A stretch of 64,000 nucleotides of DNA from assembly GCF_030064675.1 (NCBI RefSeq), contig NZ_CP116413.1:5054001-5118000 (forward strand). Reading direction: 5' to 3'. Both the position numbers and the translations under genes were made by a program. Positions within the stretch are counted from its first letter, which is position 1. The number at the start of each line of letters is the position of its first letter. Shown piece by piece: positions 1 to 11,595 of the stretch. The notes beneath the pieces are model-generated. The model was given only the letters and a program-made list of their open reading frames with translations. It was not told where the DNA came from and searched no databases. The stretch is from Crossiella sp. CA-258035 (GTDB lineage Bacteria > Actinomycetota > Actinomycetes > Mycobacteriales > Pseudonocardiaceae).

Positions 1-1033
1 CGGTGACCGGTTTCCCTTGCGGGATCTGGCGATCGACCGGGTTGCCGTCGGCGTCGCGGGTGTTGCCGTGCTCGTCCCGGCCGGAGAAGACGTGGCCGGA
101 GTAGAAGTTGACGCCGAGCACCTCGATCGGAGTGGAGATGATCTCCAGGTCGCCGTCCTGGACCGGCAGCTCGATCTTGCGGTCGGCCAGGTCGGTGACG
201 ATGTCGGCCGGATAACGCCCGCGCAGCAGCGGATCCAGGTAGATCCGCGCGCCGAGACCGTCGGCCCGGCGGGCGGCCTCGCGGTCCTCGATGGAGTTGG
301 TGGCCGGGGTGGCGGTGCCCATGTTCAGGGTGATGCCGAACTCGTGCTCGGGGTCGCCCGCGGCGCGCATCCGTTGGGTGGCAAGGCCGTGGCCCAGCAG
401 CAGGTGGTGCACCGCGTGGATGGCGTCCTCGAAGTTCTGTCTGCCGGGGGCTTGGCGGCCTTCGTAGTAGCCGAGCATGGCCGAGCACCAGGGCTCGTTC
501 AGCGTGGTCCAGTCCCGCACCCGGTCCCGCAGCTTGTCGAAGACCAGCATGGCGTAGTCGGCGAAGCGGTAGGCGGTGTCGCGCACCGGCCAGCCACCCG
601 CGTCCTCCAGCTCCTGCGGCAGGTCCCAGTGGTACAGCGTGACCCAGGGGTCGACGTCCTTGGCCAGCAGCTCGTCGACCAGGCGGTCGTAGAAGCCGAT
701 CCCCTTGGCGTTGACCGGACCCGTGCCGCCCGGCTGGACCCTGGGCCAGGACACCGAGAAGCGGTAGGTGTCCACGCCGAGGGAGCGGATCAGCTCGACG
801 TCCTCTGGCATCCGGTGGTAGTGGTCGCAGGCCACGTCGCCGTGGTCGCCTTGGTGCACCATGCCCGGTGTTCGGCAGTAGGTGTCCCAGATCGAGGCCG
901 TGCGTCCGTCCTCGAAGGCCGCGCCCTCGATCTGGTAGGCCGAGGTCGCCACGCCCCAGCGGAAGGACTGCGGCAGGGTGCGGATCAGCTCCTCCGCCGC
1001 GGTGCTCGCCGGGGCTGCCGTCGTGATGTCCAC
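1..1033 (-). CDS. GH1 family beta-glucosidase, 3' end cut by window edge
   Basis: Intracellular retaining beta-glucosidase expected to hydrolyse beta-linked di- or oligosaccharides brought in by the adjacent importer. The visible 344 residues carry GH1 hallmarks: FRWGVATSAYQIEGA near residues 24-38, YRFSVSWPR near 90-98, and TLNEPW with the acid/base glutamate at about residue 180. GH1 enzymes are usually 440-480 residues, so roughly the last 100, including the nucleophile (ENG) region, lie outside the window. There is no signal peptide. The GTG start at 1033 is preceded by GGAGAAGGAGA. It is the last visible gene of a six-gene operon, 16 bases after the ATPase gene. The family is certain; the glycone specificity (glucoside, cellobioside or other) is inferred from context. 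Confidence 0.9.
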   Translation of the reverse strand, partial: MDITTAAPASTAAEELIRTLPQSFRWGVATSAYQIEGAAFEDGRTASIWDTYCRTPGMVHQGDHGDVACDHYHRMPEDVELIRSLGVDTYRFSVSWPRVQPGGTGPVNAKGIGFYDRLVDELLAKDVDPWVTLYHWDLPQELEDAGGWPVRDTAYRFADYAMLVFDKLRDRVRDWTTLNEPWCSAMLGYYEGRQAPGRQNFEDAIHAVHHLLLGHGLATQRMRAAGDPEHEFGITLNMGTATPATNSIEDREAARRADGLGARIYLDPLLRGRYPADIVTDLADRKIELPVQDGDLEIISTPIEVLGVNFYSGHVFSGRDEHGNTRDADGNPVDRQIPQGKPVT

Positions 1034-1049
1034 GCTGTCTCCTTCTCCC

Positions 1050-3052
<2,003 letters not shown>

Positions 3053-3055
3053 GGC

Positions 3056-4036
3056 TCAGCCCTCCTTGCGGGTGCGCGGGTCAAGGGCCAGGTAGGCCAG
3101 GTCGGCGAGCAGGTTGGCGACCAGCACGGACAGCGTGATCACCAGGAAGATGCCTTGCAGCAGCGGGTAGTCCTTGGCCCCGACGGCCTGGAAGAGCTGG
3201 AAGCCGACGCCGGGATAGGAGAAGACGATCTCCACCAGCAGCGTGCCGCCGACGATGAAGCCGAGGGAGAGCGCGAGGCCGGAGACGTTGGGCAGCACCG
3301 CGTTGCGCGCGGCGTAGCTGAGCGCGACCCGGCTCTCCGACAGGCCCTTGGCGTGCGCCACGGTGACGTAGTCCTCGGCGGCCACGGTGACCATCATGTT
3401 GCGCATGCTGAGGATCCAGCCGCTCATCGAGGAAATGATGATCGTCACCGCGGGCAGGACGCTGTGGTAGAGCGCGCTGCCGACGAAGTCCAGGTCCCAG
3501 CCCGGCACCAGTCCCGCCTCGAACCCGCCGGAAGCCGGGAAGGCGCCGTCGATCCCGGCGAACAGGGTGATCGCGATCAGGCCGAGCCAGAAGTAGGGCA
3601 CCGAGGACAGGAAGGTGGTCACCGGCAGCACCAGGTCCACCCAGGACCCGCGCCGCCACCCGGCCAGCACGCCCAGTCCGGTGCCGATCAGGAAGCTGGC
3701 GACGGTGGTGACGCCGACCAGGACCACCGTCCACGGCAGGCTCTGCGCCAGCACGTCGGAGACCGGCGCCGGGAAGAAGGTGAAGGACAGGCCGAGGTCG
3801 CCGCGCAGCAGCTGAGCGCAGTAGTCCAGGTACTGCGCCACCAGGCTCTGGTCGCCGTCGAGTCCAAAAAGGACATAGAGCGACTGGATGTTCTCCGCGC
3901 TCATCGCGCCCTGCTGCCGGGACAGCAGCGAGGTGACCGGGTCGCCGGGGATCAGCCGGGGGATGAAGAAGTTGATGGTCACCGCGGCCCACGCGGTGAA
4001 CAGGTAGAACGCCAGGCGTTGCAGCACATGCCTCAC
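3056..4036 (-). CDS. ABC transporter permease, OppB/DppB type
   Basis: 326-residue permease with the DppB N-terminus (first helix then [12 protein letters not shown], residues about 23-34) and the coupling segment in which [19 protein letters not shown] lies on the cytoplasmic side. Around six membrane helices are evident. The ATG at 4036 overlaps the stop of the upstream ATPase gene (ATGA). It works with the DppC-type permease encoded next. Family assignment is firm; the transported solute is inferred from operon context. Confidence 0.92.
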   Translation of the reverse strand: MRHVLQRLAFYLFTAWAAVTINFFIPRLIPGDPVTSLLSRQQGAMSAENIQSLYVLFGLDGDQSLVAQYLDYCAQLLRGDLGLSFTFFPAPVSDVLAQSLPWTVVLVGVTTVASFLIGTGLGVLAGWRRGSWVDLVLPVTTFLSSVPYFWLGLIAITLFAGIDGAFPASGGFEAGLVPGWDLDFVGSALYHSVLPAVTIIISSMSGWILSMRNMMVTVAAEDYVTVAHAKGLSESRVALSYAARNAVLPNVSGLALSLGFIVGGTLLVEIVFSYPGVGFQLFQAVGAKDYPLLQGIFLVITLSVLVANLLADLAYLALDPRTRKEG

Positions 4037-5115
4037 GTGAGCGGCTCCTCGGCCGGATCGCCTGCCGCGTACAGCCAGCAGGCCGCCCAGTGCCCGTCGG
4101 CGTCGCCGATGTCGAGGCGCGGCGGGACCTCACTGGCGCAGCGGGCCATGGCCTGCGGGCAGCGCGGATGGAACCGGCAGCCCGAGGGCGGGTTGATCAG
4201 GCTCGGCGGTTCGCTGCCCGCCTTCGCCAGGGAGTTCACTTTGTCCGGCACGGCGGTCTCGTGCGCGCTGCGGTCCGGGTCGGGCGCGGAGTCGATGAGC
4301 AGTCGGGTGTAGGGGTGCGCGGGCCGCTGGGTCACCGTCTCGCTGTCGCCACCCTCCACGATCCGGCCCGCGTACATCACCAGCGTCTCATCGGCGAAGT
4401 AGCGGGCCGAGGCGATGTCGTGGGTGATGTAGAGGATGGCCAGCCGCAGTCGTTCCTTGAGGTCCCGCAACAGGTTCAGCACGCCAAGGCGGATGGAGAC
4501 GTCCAACATGGACACCGGCTCGTCGGCCAGCAGCGCGTCCGGGTCCGCGCCCAGCGCGCGGGCGATGGCCACCCGCTGGCGCTGGCCGCCGGAGAGCTCG
4601 TGCGGGAACTTGTCCAGGTAGCGTTCCGGCGGGGTGAGCGAGACCCTGGTGAGCAGCTCGTGCAGCGCGGCCTCCAGCTCGGCCCGGTTCGCGCCGCCGT
4701 TGCCGTGGATCTTCAGTGCCCGGCCGAGGTGGTAGCGCACGGTGTGCACCGGGTTCAGCGAGGCGAACGGGTCCTGGAAGATCAGCTGCACTTTTCTGCT
4801 GTAGGCGCGGAACTTCCGGCCGCCGCGCACGGTCACCGGCTCGCCGTGCAGCCGGATCTCGCCGCCGGTGCGCGGGTACAGCTGGGCCAGCAGCCTGGCC
4901 ACGGTGGACTTGCCCGAACCGGACTCCCCCACCAGCGCGGTGACCCGGCCACGCCGCAGGCGCAGGGTGACCTCCTCCACCGCGTGCACGGTCCGCGCCG
5001 TGCGGGAGAACACTTCCCTGGCCCCCTTGCGGACCGGGAAGTGCTTGGTCAGGTCCTCGGCTTCCAGCACCACCGCCGTAGTGCCGGAAGCCGAGGCAAT
5101 CGTGCCCTCACTCAT
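4033..5115 (-). CDS. ABC transporter ATP-binding protein, OppF/DppF type
   Basis: 360-residue ATPase with Walker [10 protein letters not shown], signature [15 protein letters not shown], Walker [12 protein letters not shown] and the C-terminal oligopeptide-type cysteine motif [15 protein letters not shown] place the start at ATG 5115 because AGGAGG lies the right distance upstream; the frame stays open to 5271 but without a ribosome site or conserved sequence. It is the first gene after the binding-protein gene, 34 bases away, and its stop overlaps the DppB-type start. It is the partner of the 1050-2051 ATPase. Confidence 0.92.
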   Translation of the reverse strand: MSEGTIASASGTTAVVLEAEDLTKHFPVRKGAREVFSRTARTVHAVEEVTLRLRRGRVTALVGESGSGKSTVARLLAQLYPRTGGEIRLHGEPVTVRGGRKFRAYSRKVQLIFQDPFASLNPVHTVRYHLGRALKIHGNGGANRAELEAALHELLTRVSLTPPERYLDKFPHELSGGQRQRVAIARALGADPDALLADEPVSMLDVSIRLGVLNLLRDLKERLRLAILYITHDIASARYFADETLVMYAGRIVEGGDSETVTQRPAHPYTRLLIDSAPDPDRSAHETAVPDKVNSLAKAGSEPPSLINPPSGCRFHPRCPQAMARCASEVPPRLDIGDADGHWAACWLYAAGDPAEEPLT

Positions 5116-5149
5116 ACCCGTGAGTCCTCCTGTCCTTCCCAGGCGCCGC

Positions 5150-6811
5150 TCAGGAGGCGGGTTTGAGGTGGAGCACGACATCCAGTGAGGTGCGCAGGCT
5201 CGGCTGAGCCGGCGCGTAGGGGTTGCTGTCATCGGGCCAGCCGACCCAGTTCCTGGTGCTGTACATGCCACCCACGTTGGCCGCGCCGGTGACCGCGACC
5301 GGCTGCTGCTCGATCATGATGCGCTGCAGGTCGTGCAGCGCGGTGGTGCGACCGGCGTCGTCGGTGGCGTTGGCGTACTGGCGCAGCGCGGCGGTGGCCT
5401 GCTCGTTGCGGAAGCGGCCGTAGTTGCCGATGGTCTGCCCGGTGCCCAGCGGCTTGTACAGCTCGCCGTCCATCATGTACCGGTAGGCCTGGTACGGGGT
5501 CGGGCCGTCCTCGGTCCAGTGCAGGACCGCCTCGAAGTTGCCCGCCTCCACCGCCTCGGTCCAGGCGTCCTGGTTGGTCTTGTCCACGGTGGCGGTGATG
5601 CCGATGCCGGAGACGTTGTCCTTGATGATCTCCAGCGTGGTCACGTAGTCCGACCAGCCCGAGGGCACCGACATGGTGAGCTTGACCGGCTTGCCCGCCG
5701 GGTCGATGAGCGCGCTGCCCTCGTAGCGGAACCCTGCCGCGGTGAGCATCCGCTTGGCCTCGTCCACGTTGGGGGTCAGCGTCTTGCCCCGGTACTCCGG
5801 CGCGATGAAGGCCTCACCGCCCGGCGTCGGGATGCCGGTGACGTTGTCGATCTTGGGGTAGAAGTACCCGGCCTCGGCCTGGATGAAGATGTCCTCGCGG
5901 TTGATCACCAGGTTGATCGCCTTGCGCAGCGCCGCGTTGTCGAAGGGCGCCTTCTCGGTGTTGAACCACAGGCCGTGCACGCCAAGGGATGCGGGGAACC
6001 ACAGCTTGTGGTGCTGCGGGTTCTTGCTGGTGTAGACCGCCTTGTAGTTCGGGATGAACACGAAGGCCCACTCCGAGGCGCCGGCGGCCAGCGCGGTGGT
6101 CTGCGCGTTGTTGTCGTTGTAGGAGGTGTAGCGGAGCTCCTTGACCTTCGGCAGCTCCTGCCAGTAGCTCTCCCGCGCGGTGAGCGTGACGGTCTGCTGG
6201 GTGAAGGACTTCAGCGTGTACGGGCCGGTGCCGACCGGGTTCTTGTTCAGCTCCTGGGCCGGGTCCTTGACCTGCTCCCAGATGTGCTTGGGCACCACCG
6301 CGGCTTCCAGGATCATCAGCTGGTTGGTGAACTGGGACCTGGGGAAGGTCACCGTCACCGTGTTGCCGCTGGGGGTGATCTCGCCGTAGGGGATGGCGTG
6401 CAGGTTGAACGCCGGGTGCTTCTTCAGCAGGCCGAGGCTGAAGGCCACGTCCTGCGCGGTCATCGGCTTGCCGTCGGAGAACTTGACGTTGTCGCGCACG
6501 GTGATGGTGAGCTTGGTGTAGTTGTCCGCCCAGTCCCACTTGCTGGCCAGCCAGGCCCTGCCGGGGTCGGTGGGGCGGGCCTTGTTCCGCATGACCAGCG
6601 GCTCGTAGATCATCCACCGGTAGCCGAGCGAGCCGGCGGCCGAGGTCTCCAGGAACGGGTTGTGGTTCTCCGGCTGCGGCCCGTTGGGCGCGCCGATGTT
6701 GAGCACCGCGCCGGCGTTGCCCCCGGTGCTGCTGTTCCCGCTGCCGCAGGCGGCCAGGGCCGCGGCAAGGATTCCCGCGAGGGTCAAGGCCGCGATGCGC
6801 TTGACTCGCAT
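5150..6811 (-). CDS. Extracellular solute-binding lipoprotein, family 5
   Basis: 553-residue lipoprotein that captures the substrate for the downstream importer. It has a signal peptide with lipobox LAAC at residues 19-22, then the family-5 binding fold with [21 protein letters not shown] near residues 105-125. Family 5 covers peptides, nickel, opines and, in Thermotoga and Pyrococcus, cello- and other oligosaccharides; the linked beta-glucosidase and ROK regulator favour oligosaccharides here, which is inference. The ATG at 6811 follows AAGGAGGATCC. It is the first gene of the leftward operon and faces the ROK gene across the promoter region. Confidence 0.93.
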   Translation of the reverse strand: MRVKRIAALTLAGILAAALAACGSGNSSTGGNAGAVLNIGAPNGPQPENHNPFLETSAAGSLGYRWMIYEPLVMRNKARPTDPGRAWLASKWDWADNYTKLTITVRDNVKFSDGKPMTAQDVAFSLGLLKKHPAFNLHAIPYGEITPSGNTVTVTFPRSQFTNQLMILEAAVVPKHIWEQVKDPAQELNKNPVGTGPYTLKSFTQQTVTLTARESYWQELPKVKELRYTSYNDNNAQTTALAAGASEWAFVFIPNYKAVYTSKNPQHHKLWFPASLGVHGLWFNTEKAPFDNAALRKAINLVINREDIFIQAEAGYFYPKIDNVTGIPTPGGEAFIAPEYRGKTLTPNVDEAKRMLTAAGFRYEGSALIDPAGKPVKLTMSVPSGWSDYVTTLEIIKDNVSGIGITATVDKTNQDAWTEAVEAGNFEAVLHWTEDGPTPYQAYRYMMDGELYKPLGTGQTIGNYGRFRNEQATAALRQYANATDDAGRTTALHDLQRIMIEQQPVAVTGAANVGGMYSTRNWVGWPDDSNPYAPAQPSLRTSLDVVLHLKPAS

Positions 6812-6860
6812 GGATCCTCCTTCGACGTCGATGGCGGCTCGCTGTGTCCCGGGAGACCCT

Positions 6861-6874
6861 TGGAAGCGCTCTCT
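6861..6874. promoter_or_regulatory. CebR-like LacI-family operator
   Basis: TGGAAGCGCTCTCT matches the Streptomyces CebR operator TGGGAGCGCTCCCA at 11 of 14 positions, including the central GAGCGCT-like core. It lies about 50 bases upstream of the binding-protein start. CebR answers to cellobiose in Streptomyces; no LacI-type gene is in the window, so the regulator would be encoded elsewhere. Confidence 0.5.
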
Positions 6875-6925
6875 CGGTCAGCTTGTGCGAGGCAGTCAAC
6901 CGGCCGCACCCGGCCACGTCAATAA

Positions 6926-6959
6926 CGAGAACATAACGTATCTCGGCTAAATTTAAGCC
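6926..6959. promoter_or_regulatory. Divergent promoter with two candidate ROK operators
   Basis: An AT-rich island in the 252-base gap between the divergent importer operon and ROK gene. It contains CGAGA at 6926-6930 inverted as TCTCG at 6941-6945, and a 15-base near-palindrome GGCTAAATTTAAGCC at 6945-6959 (12 of 15 symmetric). These are the likely RNA-polymerase and repressor contact region; which site the ROK protein binds cannot be read from the sequence. Confidence 0.45.
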
Positions 6960-7063
6960 ATGAAGTAAGCACGACGGCGTGGCTGGGCGCGGAAGATCCC
7001 CGTTTGGCCCACACTGGTGCCGAGGTTGTTCACATACTTGTTTCAAGGGGGGAGGAAACCACC

Positions 7064-8293
7064 ATGACGGCACGACGGTCCACGGTGCGGGACCTGCGCC
7101 GCAGCAACCGGTCCATGCTGCTGTCCAAGCTGTTCTTCGACGGCCCGCTCAGCCGCCAGGAGCTCAGCCAGCAGACCGGCCTGAGTGCGGCCACGGTCAG
7201 CAACGTCACCGGGGAGCTGGCCGAGGAGCGGCTCATCGTCGAGGCGGGCCTGGTCGAGTCCGACGGCGGACGGCCCAGGGTGCTGCTCCGGGTGGACCCG
7301 GAGTACGCCCACGTGGTCGGCATCGACGTCGGCGAGACCGGCGTGAAGGTCGAACTGTTCGACCTGGGCATGACCCGCCTGGCCGCGGTGGACCACCCAC
7401 TACCCAGCTCCCGCCCCCGCCCGGCCGCGGTGGTCACCCAGGTGGCCTCCGGCCTGCGCGAGGTGATGGCCACCGCCGGGGTGAGCGCGGGCACGGTGCT
7501 CGGCGTCGGCATCGGCGTGCCCGGCACGGTGGAGCAGGGCAGCACCGTCCGCGTACACGCCCAGACCATCGGCTGGGACGGCGTGGAACTGGAAAACCTG
7601 TTGCGCGCCAAGGGCGTCGAGCTTCCCCTGTTCATCGACAACGGCGCCAAGACCCAGGGCCAGGCCGAACTGTGGTTCGGCGCCGGCCGAGGCGCCCGCC
7701 ACGCGGTGGTAGCCCTCCTCGGCTCCGGCGTAGGCGCCGCGGTCATCACCGACGGCGCCACCTACCGCGGCTCCACCAGCAGCGCCGGCGAGTGGGGCCA
7801 CACCACCATCGTCTACAACGGCCAGGAATGCCGTTGCGGCGCAAGGGGTTGCCTGGAAGCCTACGTCGGCGCGGAAGCCATCCTGGAGCGCTACCGCAAA
7901 GCCCGCGGCGGCCGAGCCGTCCCCGGCACCGACGAGCAGAGCAGCCTGGCCGCCCTGCTGGCCGCCGCCGAACGCTCCCGCACCGCCGCCAAGGTCCTGG
8001 AGGAAACCGCCGGCTACCTGGGCGCGGGCATCGCCAACCTGGTCAACCTGTTCAACCCCGAACGCATAGTCCTGGGCGGCTGGGCAGGTCTGTCCCTGGG
8101 CGCCACGCTGCTACCCGCGATCCGCGAGGCCACCGCCGCCCATGCGCTACGCCACCCCTACGGCCAGACCACGATCGAGGTGGGCCAGCTCGGCCCGGAC
8201 GCGGTCGCGGTGGGAGCGGCGACGTTGCCGGTGGCCTCCCTGCTGGACCAGGGCTGCGACCCGAGGGAGACCGCGGGCGACGACGCGGCCTGA
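7064..8293 (+). CDS. ROK family transcriptional regulator
   Basis: 409-residue sugar-responsive regulator. The N-terminus is a winged helix (LSRQELSQQTGLSAATVSNVTGELAEE, residues 29-55) followed by GGRPRVLL, and the rest is the ROK sugar-kinase-like fold. The zinc motif CRCGARGCLE starts at residue 256. The ATG at 7064 has GGGGGGAGGAAA before it; an upstream TTG at 7004 is less likely. It is divergent from the importer/beta-glucosidase operon, the usual arrangement for a local repressor. The probable effector is a sugar or sugar phosphate from the imported oligosaccharide. Confidence 0.92.
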   Translation: MTARRSTVRDLRRSNRSMLLSKLFFDGPLSRQELSQQTGLSAATVSNVTGELAEERLIVEAGLVESDGGRPRVLLRVDPEYAHVVGIDVGETGVKVELFDLGMTRLAAVDHPLPSSRPRPAAVVTQVASGLREVMATAGVSAGTVLGVGIGVPGTVEQGSTVRVHAQTIGWDGVELENLLRAKGVELPLFIDNGAKTQGQAELWFGAGRGARHAVVALLGSGVGAAVITDGATYRGSTSSAGEWGHTTIVYNGQECRCGARGCLEAYVGAEAILERYRKARGGRAVPGTDEQSSLAALLAAAERSRTAAKVLEETAGYLGAGIANLVNLFNPERIVLGGWAGLSLGATLLPAIREATAAHALRHPYGQTTIEVGQLGPDAVAVGAATLPVASLLDQGCDPRETAGDDAA

Positions 8294-8298
8294 GGCTC

Positions 8299-8329
8299 GC
8301 CGGCGGGCCGCCGCCACGGCCCCTCCGGC
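8299..8329. terminator. Imperfect GC-rich hairpin between convergent genes
   Basis: GCCGGCGGGCC and GGCCCCTCCGGC can pair around an 8-base loop just after the ROK stop codon and before the end of the convergent hypothetical gene. There is no T-tract; the stem is imperfect. Confidence 0.4.
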
Positions 8330-8356
8330 ACATCAGCGCGGCTGCTCCCGGGAGAC

Positions 8357-8890
8357 TCAGTTCAATATCGGAAGCGGCTCCGGCCCATGCGCCAGCAAGT
8401 GCGCACCTATGGGCTCAATCCCCTCACCTATCACGGTGGTCTCGATGCGGGAAGCTCCAGCTACCTCTTCGACATCGACACTGAGCAGTGACGCCCTGTC
8501 GGACGCGAACAGGACGAACCCGTCAGTCATCCATTCCACCGCCGAGGGAATCAGCTCGAATTGAAAAACCTCCAGGGGGATCGCGATCCATGCCGCATCC
8601 GGCCCATCCAGGACGGAAGCAACAAGCCGTTCTTCGCGCAATTCCGACAGATCACACGATCGTAGGATCTCGCCGAGTCTCTCCTTGACGACCCAACGCT
8701 GGATGACTCGCCCGGGAGACGAACCGATACTGGCGACTTCCGTGGAGAGCCGATGTGACTCCGCGTAGTCGCACCATTCACCCCGCAGTTGGCGCCCGTG
8801 CATCTCGAAGGTGGCGAAGAGTGCATCCCTGGCCTTTTTCACCTTCCAGTTCCATCGCGCGAACTCGGCTCGCTTCGCGACATCACTCAC
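8357..8890 (-). CDS. Hypothetical protein (lower-GC islet, gene 4)
   Basis: 177 residues, no signal peptide or membrane segment, rich in charged residues at the N-terminus (AKRAEFARWNWKVKKARDAL). I do not recognise the family. The GTG start at 8890 overlaps the stop of the upstream gene (GTGA), so the two are coupled. Codon use is visibly less GC-biased than in the flanking genes. It is the last of four leftward small genes at 8357-10331; a role as accessory or immunity-like protein is possible but not shown. Confidence 0.7.
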   Translation of the reverse strand: MSDVAKRAEFARWNWKVKKARDALFATFEMHGRQLRGEWCDYAESHRLSTEVASIGSSPGRVIQRWVVKERLGEILRSCDLSELREERLVASVLDGPDAAWIAIPLEVFQFELIPSAVEWMTDGFVLFASDRASLLSVDVEEVAGASRIETTVIGEGIEPIGAHLLAHGPEPLPILN

Positions 8891-9255
8891 AGGCAGCCTC
8901 GCTCCTTCAAGTACTTGGCGATGATGAGGGGCGCGCGGTGCGGACCGTTCCTAGCCGCCAGAAACAAGTCAAGCTCCTCGAACAGCACGTCGAGAGCTCT
9001 CAACTCGTCAGCAGCGGAAAGTTCCGTCCGTAGCCCAGTTGACCCCACCGCCATCCTCAGAACCAGGGCAGACCATGTGAGGTTGGCTTCAGCGTCCGCC
9101 TTAAGAGCAAGCCATTCGCGGAATCCGATGAGCAGACCCCACGAGTTCCCAGCGTCGCAACCGCCAATGAAGGCCACGGCTTCCCTGAAAGAGCCGTTCA
9201 ACCCATAGCTGTCGGGCCTTTTCCTGAGGTCAGCAAAAAGTTGTCGATACTCCAT
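8887..9255 (-). CDS. Hypothetical protein (lower-GC islet, gene 3)
   Basis: 122 residues starting MEYRQLFADLRKRPDSYGL, with a GGCDAGNSWGLLIGFREWLALK core that reads like a compact soluble domain. I recall similar short proteins in actinomycetes but know no function for them. ATG at 9255 has a weak GAGTGGG upstream; a GTG at 9264 in the same frame is an alternative. It overlaps the next gene by four bases. Base composition is lower in GC than the neighbours. Confidence 0.7.
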   Translation of the reverse strand: MEYRQLFADLRKRPDSYGLNGSFREAVAFIGGCDAGNSWGLLIGFREWLALKADAEANLTWSALVLRMAVGSTGLRTELSAADELRALDVLFEELDLFLAARNGPHRAPLIIAKYLKERGCL

Positions 9256-9303
9256 GACACCCACTCAGTCCAGGGGTTCTCCGGGCGTTGGGCAGACCTT
9301 CAT

Positions 9304-9696
9304 CTAATCAGTCGGGAAAGCCATGCACAACTGCACCTTCGACGCAAAGTCCAGATCATCGACCAGTGCTTTGATTCTTATCCGGCCAGCCCTGCAACGA
9401 AGCTTCATCTGCACATTTTCGTTCGGGTCATGAACGGCAAGCCAACCGGTGTCCAACAACAGTTCCTCATCAAACATCTGAAGAGGCAAGGGACTCGTCG
9501 GCTCTCCCCGCCAAACCTCGCAGTCCAGCCAGCCTTCCGACCCGTGCAGAACCGCGAAAATGATCGAGCTTCCCACCTTGTACCAGTTCGCTTCGGCTGG
9601 TTCCCAGTCCGACACATCGTCCATGCCGCTCATCTCCCGAACAATGAGGCAACCATGCTCTGCCTTGGCACTAAAAGACATCTCAGGCCTTGTCAT
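9304..9696 (-). CDS. Hypothetical protein (lower-GC islet, gene 2)
   Basis: 130 residues, no signal or membrane helix. Tryptophan- and acid-rich stretches (SDWEPAEANWYKVGSSIIF, GSEGWLDCEVWRGEP) suggest a small all-beta domain. Not recognised. ATG at 9696 is preceded by GAGGGGGATC at a workable distance; the frame runs on to 9717 without a better start. It sits 17 bases downstream of the DUF6928-like gene, so the two are probably co-transcribed. A hand count of 9601-9660 gives 34/60 GC, well below the genes around the islet. Confidence 0.7.
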   Translation of the reverse strand: MTRPEMSFSAKAEHGCLIVREMSGMDDVSDWEPAEANWYKVGSSIIFAVLHGSEGWLDCEVWRGEPTSPLPLQMFDEELLLDTGWLAVHDPNENVQMKLRCRAGRIRIKALVDDLDFASKVQLCMAFPTD

Positions 9697-9713
9697 CCCA
9701 ACCGATCCCCCTC

Positions 9714-10331
9714 TCACACCTTGTCCGCAGTGAACGCCAGCAGTTCCGCATCCTCAGGATCAAAACAGTCAGGCCCCTCGTGCCCTTCCAGAACAAATCC
9801 GAAGCACTCCCGCAGGACCGCGTTTCCCAGCTCCAGCGGATGGAACGGGAGCGGGTACTCCGGAGCATGCCGCACCGGATGATCGCCCTCCCAAAAGGCG
9901 CCTTCACAGGGCAAGCGATCGCCCTCGTCCTCCAACACGCCATCCCCGGGACTGATGCTCATCGAGCGGACAAGGCCGCCCCCAGCCCACACCGCGAAGG
10001 CCGCCCAGTCCTCCGCGCTGTGCATGAACGCGGCATACGCACTCCGTCCGTCAGCGAGTCCCACAACGTCGTCCGTCAACCGACTGGGCCGCGGCGTGGT
10101 CAGCGCCCGAGAGCAGACGATATCCAGACCTGGCAACGAACCCGCGCACACAACACCCGGATCAGGCCAGACCGCGAGGTCCAGCGCCAGCGCACCAGCC
10201 GCCCGTGCCGAAGTTCCCAGCATCCGCTCAGCAAGAGCACCAGACCGTCGCTGGTCAAGGCCGGCATTCGGCCACAACCAGTTCCGGGGGACGCCCTGGG
10301 CAAATCCCAGAACAGCGGCCTTCGAACCCAC
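9714..10331 (-). CDS. DUF6928-like protein (lower-GC islet, gene 1)
   Basis: 205 residues beginning (M)GSKAAVLGFAQG, the typical opening of the DUF6928 family known from Streptomyces and relatives, whose function is unknown. The C-terminal end FGFVLEGHEGPDCFDP is also family-like. GTG at 10331 is chosen because GGAGG lies seven bases upstream; the frame is open to 10418 but the extra residues do not look conserved. First of four leftward genes. The family assignment is from memory of the N-terminal motif. Confidence 0.7.
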   Translation of the reverse strand: MGSKAAVLGFAQGVPRNWLWPNAGLDQRRSGALAERMLGTSARAAGALALDLAVWPDPGVVCAGSLPGLDIVCSRALTTPRPSRLTDDVVGLADGRSAYAAFMHSAEDWAAFAVWAGGGLVRSMSISPGDGVLEDEGDRLPCEGAFWEGDHPVRHAPEYPLPFHPLELGNAVLRECFGFVLEGHEGPDCFDPEDAELLAFTADKV

Positions 10332-10635
10332 GCAACCCTCCTGCAGCCAGATCCATGAGGCAGCGCTCGAGGCCGAACCACAAACCAGCTCCCCCTCATC
10401 AAGCACACGTGATCCCAAGATGACCGAACGTGGCTACGCCCCCCAGACGCGCGGCCGAGACCGCGACGCGACTATGGCAGGTCCCCTGAGCACCGGCGAT
10501 AGACCGAATGGCGTCAATGCCCTGAGTCACCAAGGACGCGCAGGCCGGTGCCTGGCTCCCGTCATGAGGCGGGTGCACCGCCTGCCGCTCACCTGGCAGC
10601 CTGGCCGGGACCCGTTGCCGAGGAAGGGATCCGCC
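10332..10635. other. Intergenic region between divergent genes
   Basis: 304 bases separating the leftward DUF6928-like gene from the rightward SMP-30-like gene. It must hold both promoters. I see a TTGACG in the leftward direction within it but no convincing -10 partner, and no hairpin or coding sequence that I can support. Confidence 0.5.
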
Positions 10636-11595
10636 GTGCTGCGTGCCGTCGTGCTGACCGTGGCGCTCACCGCGGGGCTGGTCGCGCCCGCCGGAGCCGC
10701 CCCCGCTCACTGCCCATCCGTCATCCAGGGCAGCGGTCCCTCGATCCATCCCGAGGGCGTGGCCTATGACGCGGTGCGCGGGCGGTTCCTGATCGGCTCG
10801 GTCACCCATGGCACCGTCTCGGTGGTCGGTCCTGACCATCGGGCGGTCACCCTGGTCGACGACCCTCGCCTGGTCACCACCATGGGGCTGGCCGTGGACC
10901 ACCGCCGGGGCCGGGTGCTGGTCACCAACGCCGACCTCGGTCGTGGTGACCGGACCAGTCCGGAGACCAGGAACCAGTTGGCGGGGCTGGGAATCTACGA
11001 CCTGCGCACCGGGCGGGCGCTGCACTACCTCGACCTCGGGGCGCTCATCCCCGACACGCAGAACTTCGCCAATGATGTCGCACTCGGACCGGATGGCACG
11101 GCCTATGTCACCGACTCGCTGGCCGGGGCGGTGTACCGGGTCACCACGGACGGGCGGGCGGATGTGCTGGTGCGGGATCCGGGGTTGGCCGGGGCGGTCG
11201 GTAGCGGTTGGGGGCTGAACGGGATCGTCCACACCCCGCACGGCCTGGTCGGGGCGCTGTCGGCCAAGGGATCGCTGGTGCGGATTCCTTTGTGGGGGCC
11301 GGAAAAGTTCCAGCTGGTGAGCGTGGACGCGCCGATCGGGAAGCCGGACGGGTTGCTGGTGCGGCCGGGGAACCGGATGCTGGCGGTGGACAACACCGCG
11401 GCCAACCGGGTGGTGGAGCTGCGGTCCACCGACAGCTGGCGGAGCGCGGTGGTGACCGCGTCCACACCGTGGGCGGACAAGGCGCCGACCACGTTGGCCG
11501 CTACGCACTGCGGGCCGTACGCGCTGGCCGGGCGGCTGGACGTACTGCTCGGGGGTGGGCGCAGCGACGAGTTCGTGCTGCGCCGGCTGAGCTAG
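10636..11595 (+). CDS. Secreted SMP-30/gluconolactonase-like beta-propeller protein
   Basis: 319 residues with a signal peptide (LRAVVLTVALTAGLVAPAGA, cleavage near residue 21). The mature part repeats propeller-type motifs: HPEGVAYDAVRGRFLIGS, GLAVDHRRGRVLVTNAD, NDVALGPDGTAYVTDSLAG, LNGIVHTPHGLVGA, KPDGLLVRPGNRMLAVDN. This is the six-bladed SMP-30/NHL-like pattern; members are lactonases or binding proteins outside the cell. GTG 10636 has GAGGAAGG upstream. The gene stands alone, and substrate is unknown. Confidence 0.8.
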   Translation: MLRAVVLTVALTAGLVAPAGAAPAHCPSVIQGSGPSIHPEGVAYDAVRGRFLIGSVTHGTVSVVGPDHRAVTLVDDPRLVTTMGLAVDHRRGRVLVTNADLGRGDRTSPETRNQLAGLGIYDLRTGRALHYLDLGALIPDTQNFANDVALGPDGTAYVTDSLAGAVYRVTTDGRADVLVRDPGLAGAVGSGWGLNGIVHTPHGLVGALSAKGSLVRIPLWGPEKFQLVSVDAPIGKPDGLLVRPGNRMLAVDNTAANRVVELRSTDSWRSAVVTASTPWADKAPTTLAATHCGPYALAGRLDVLLGGGRSDEFVLRRLS

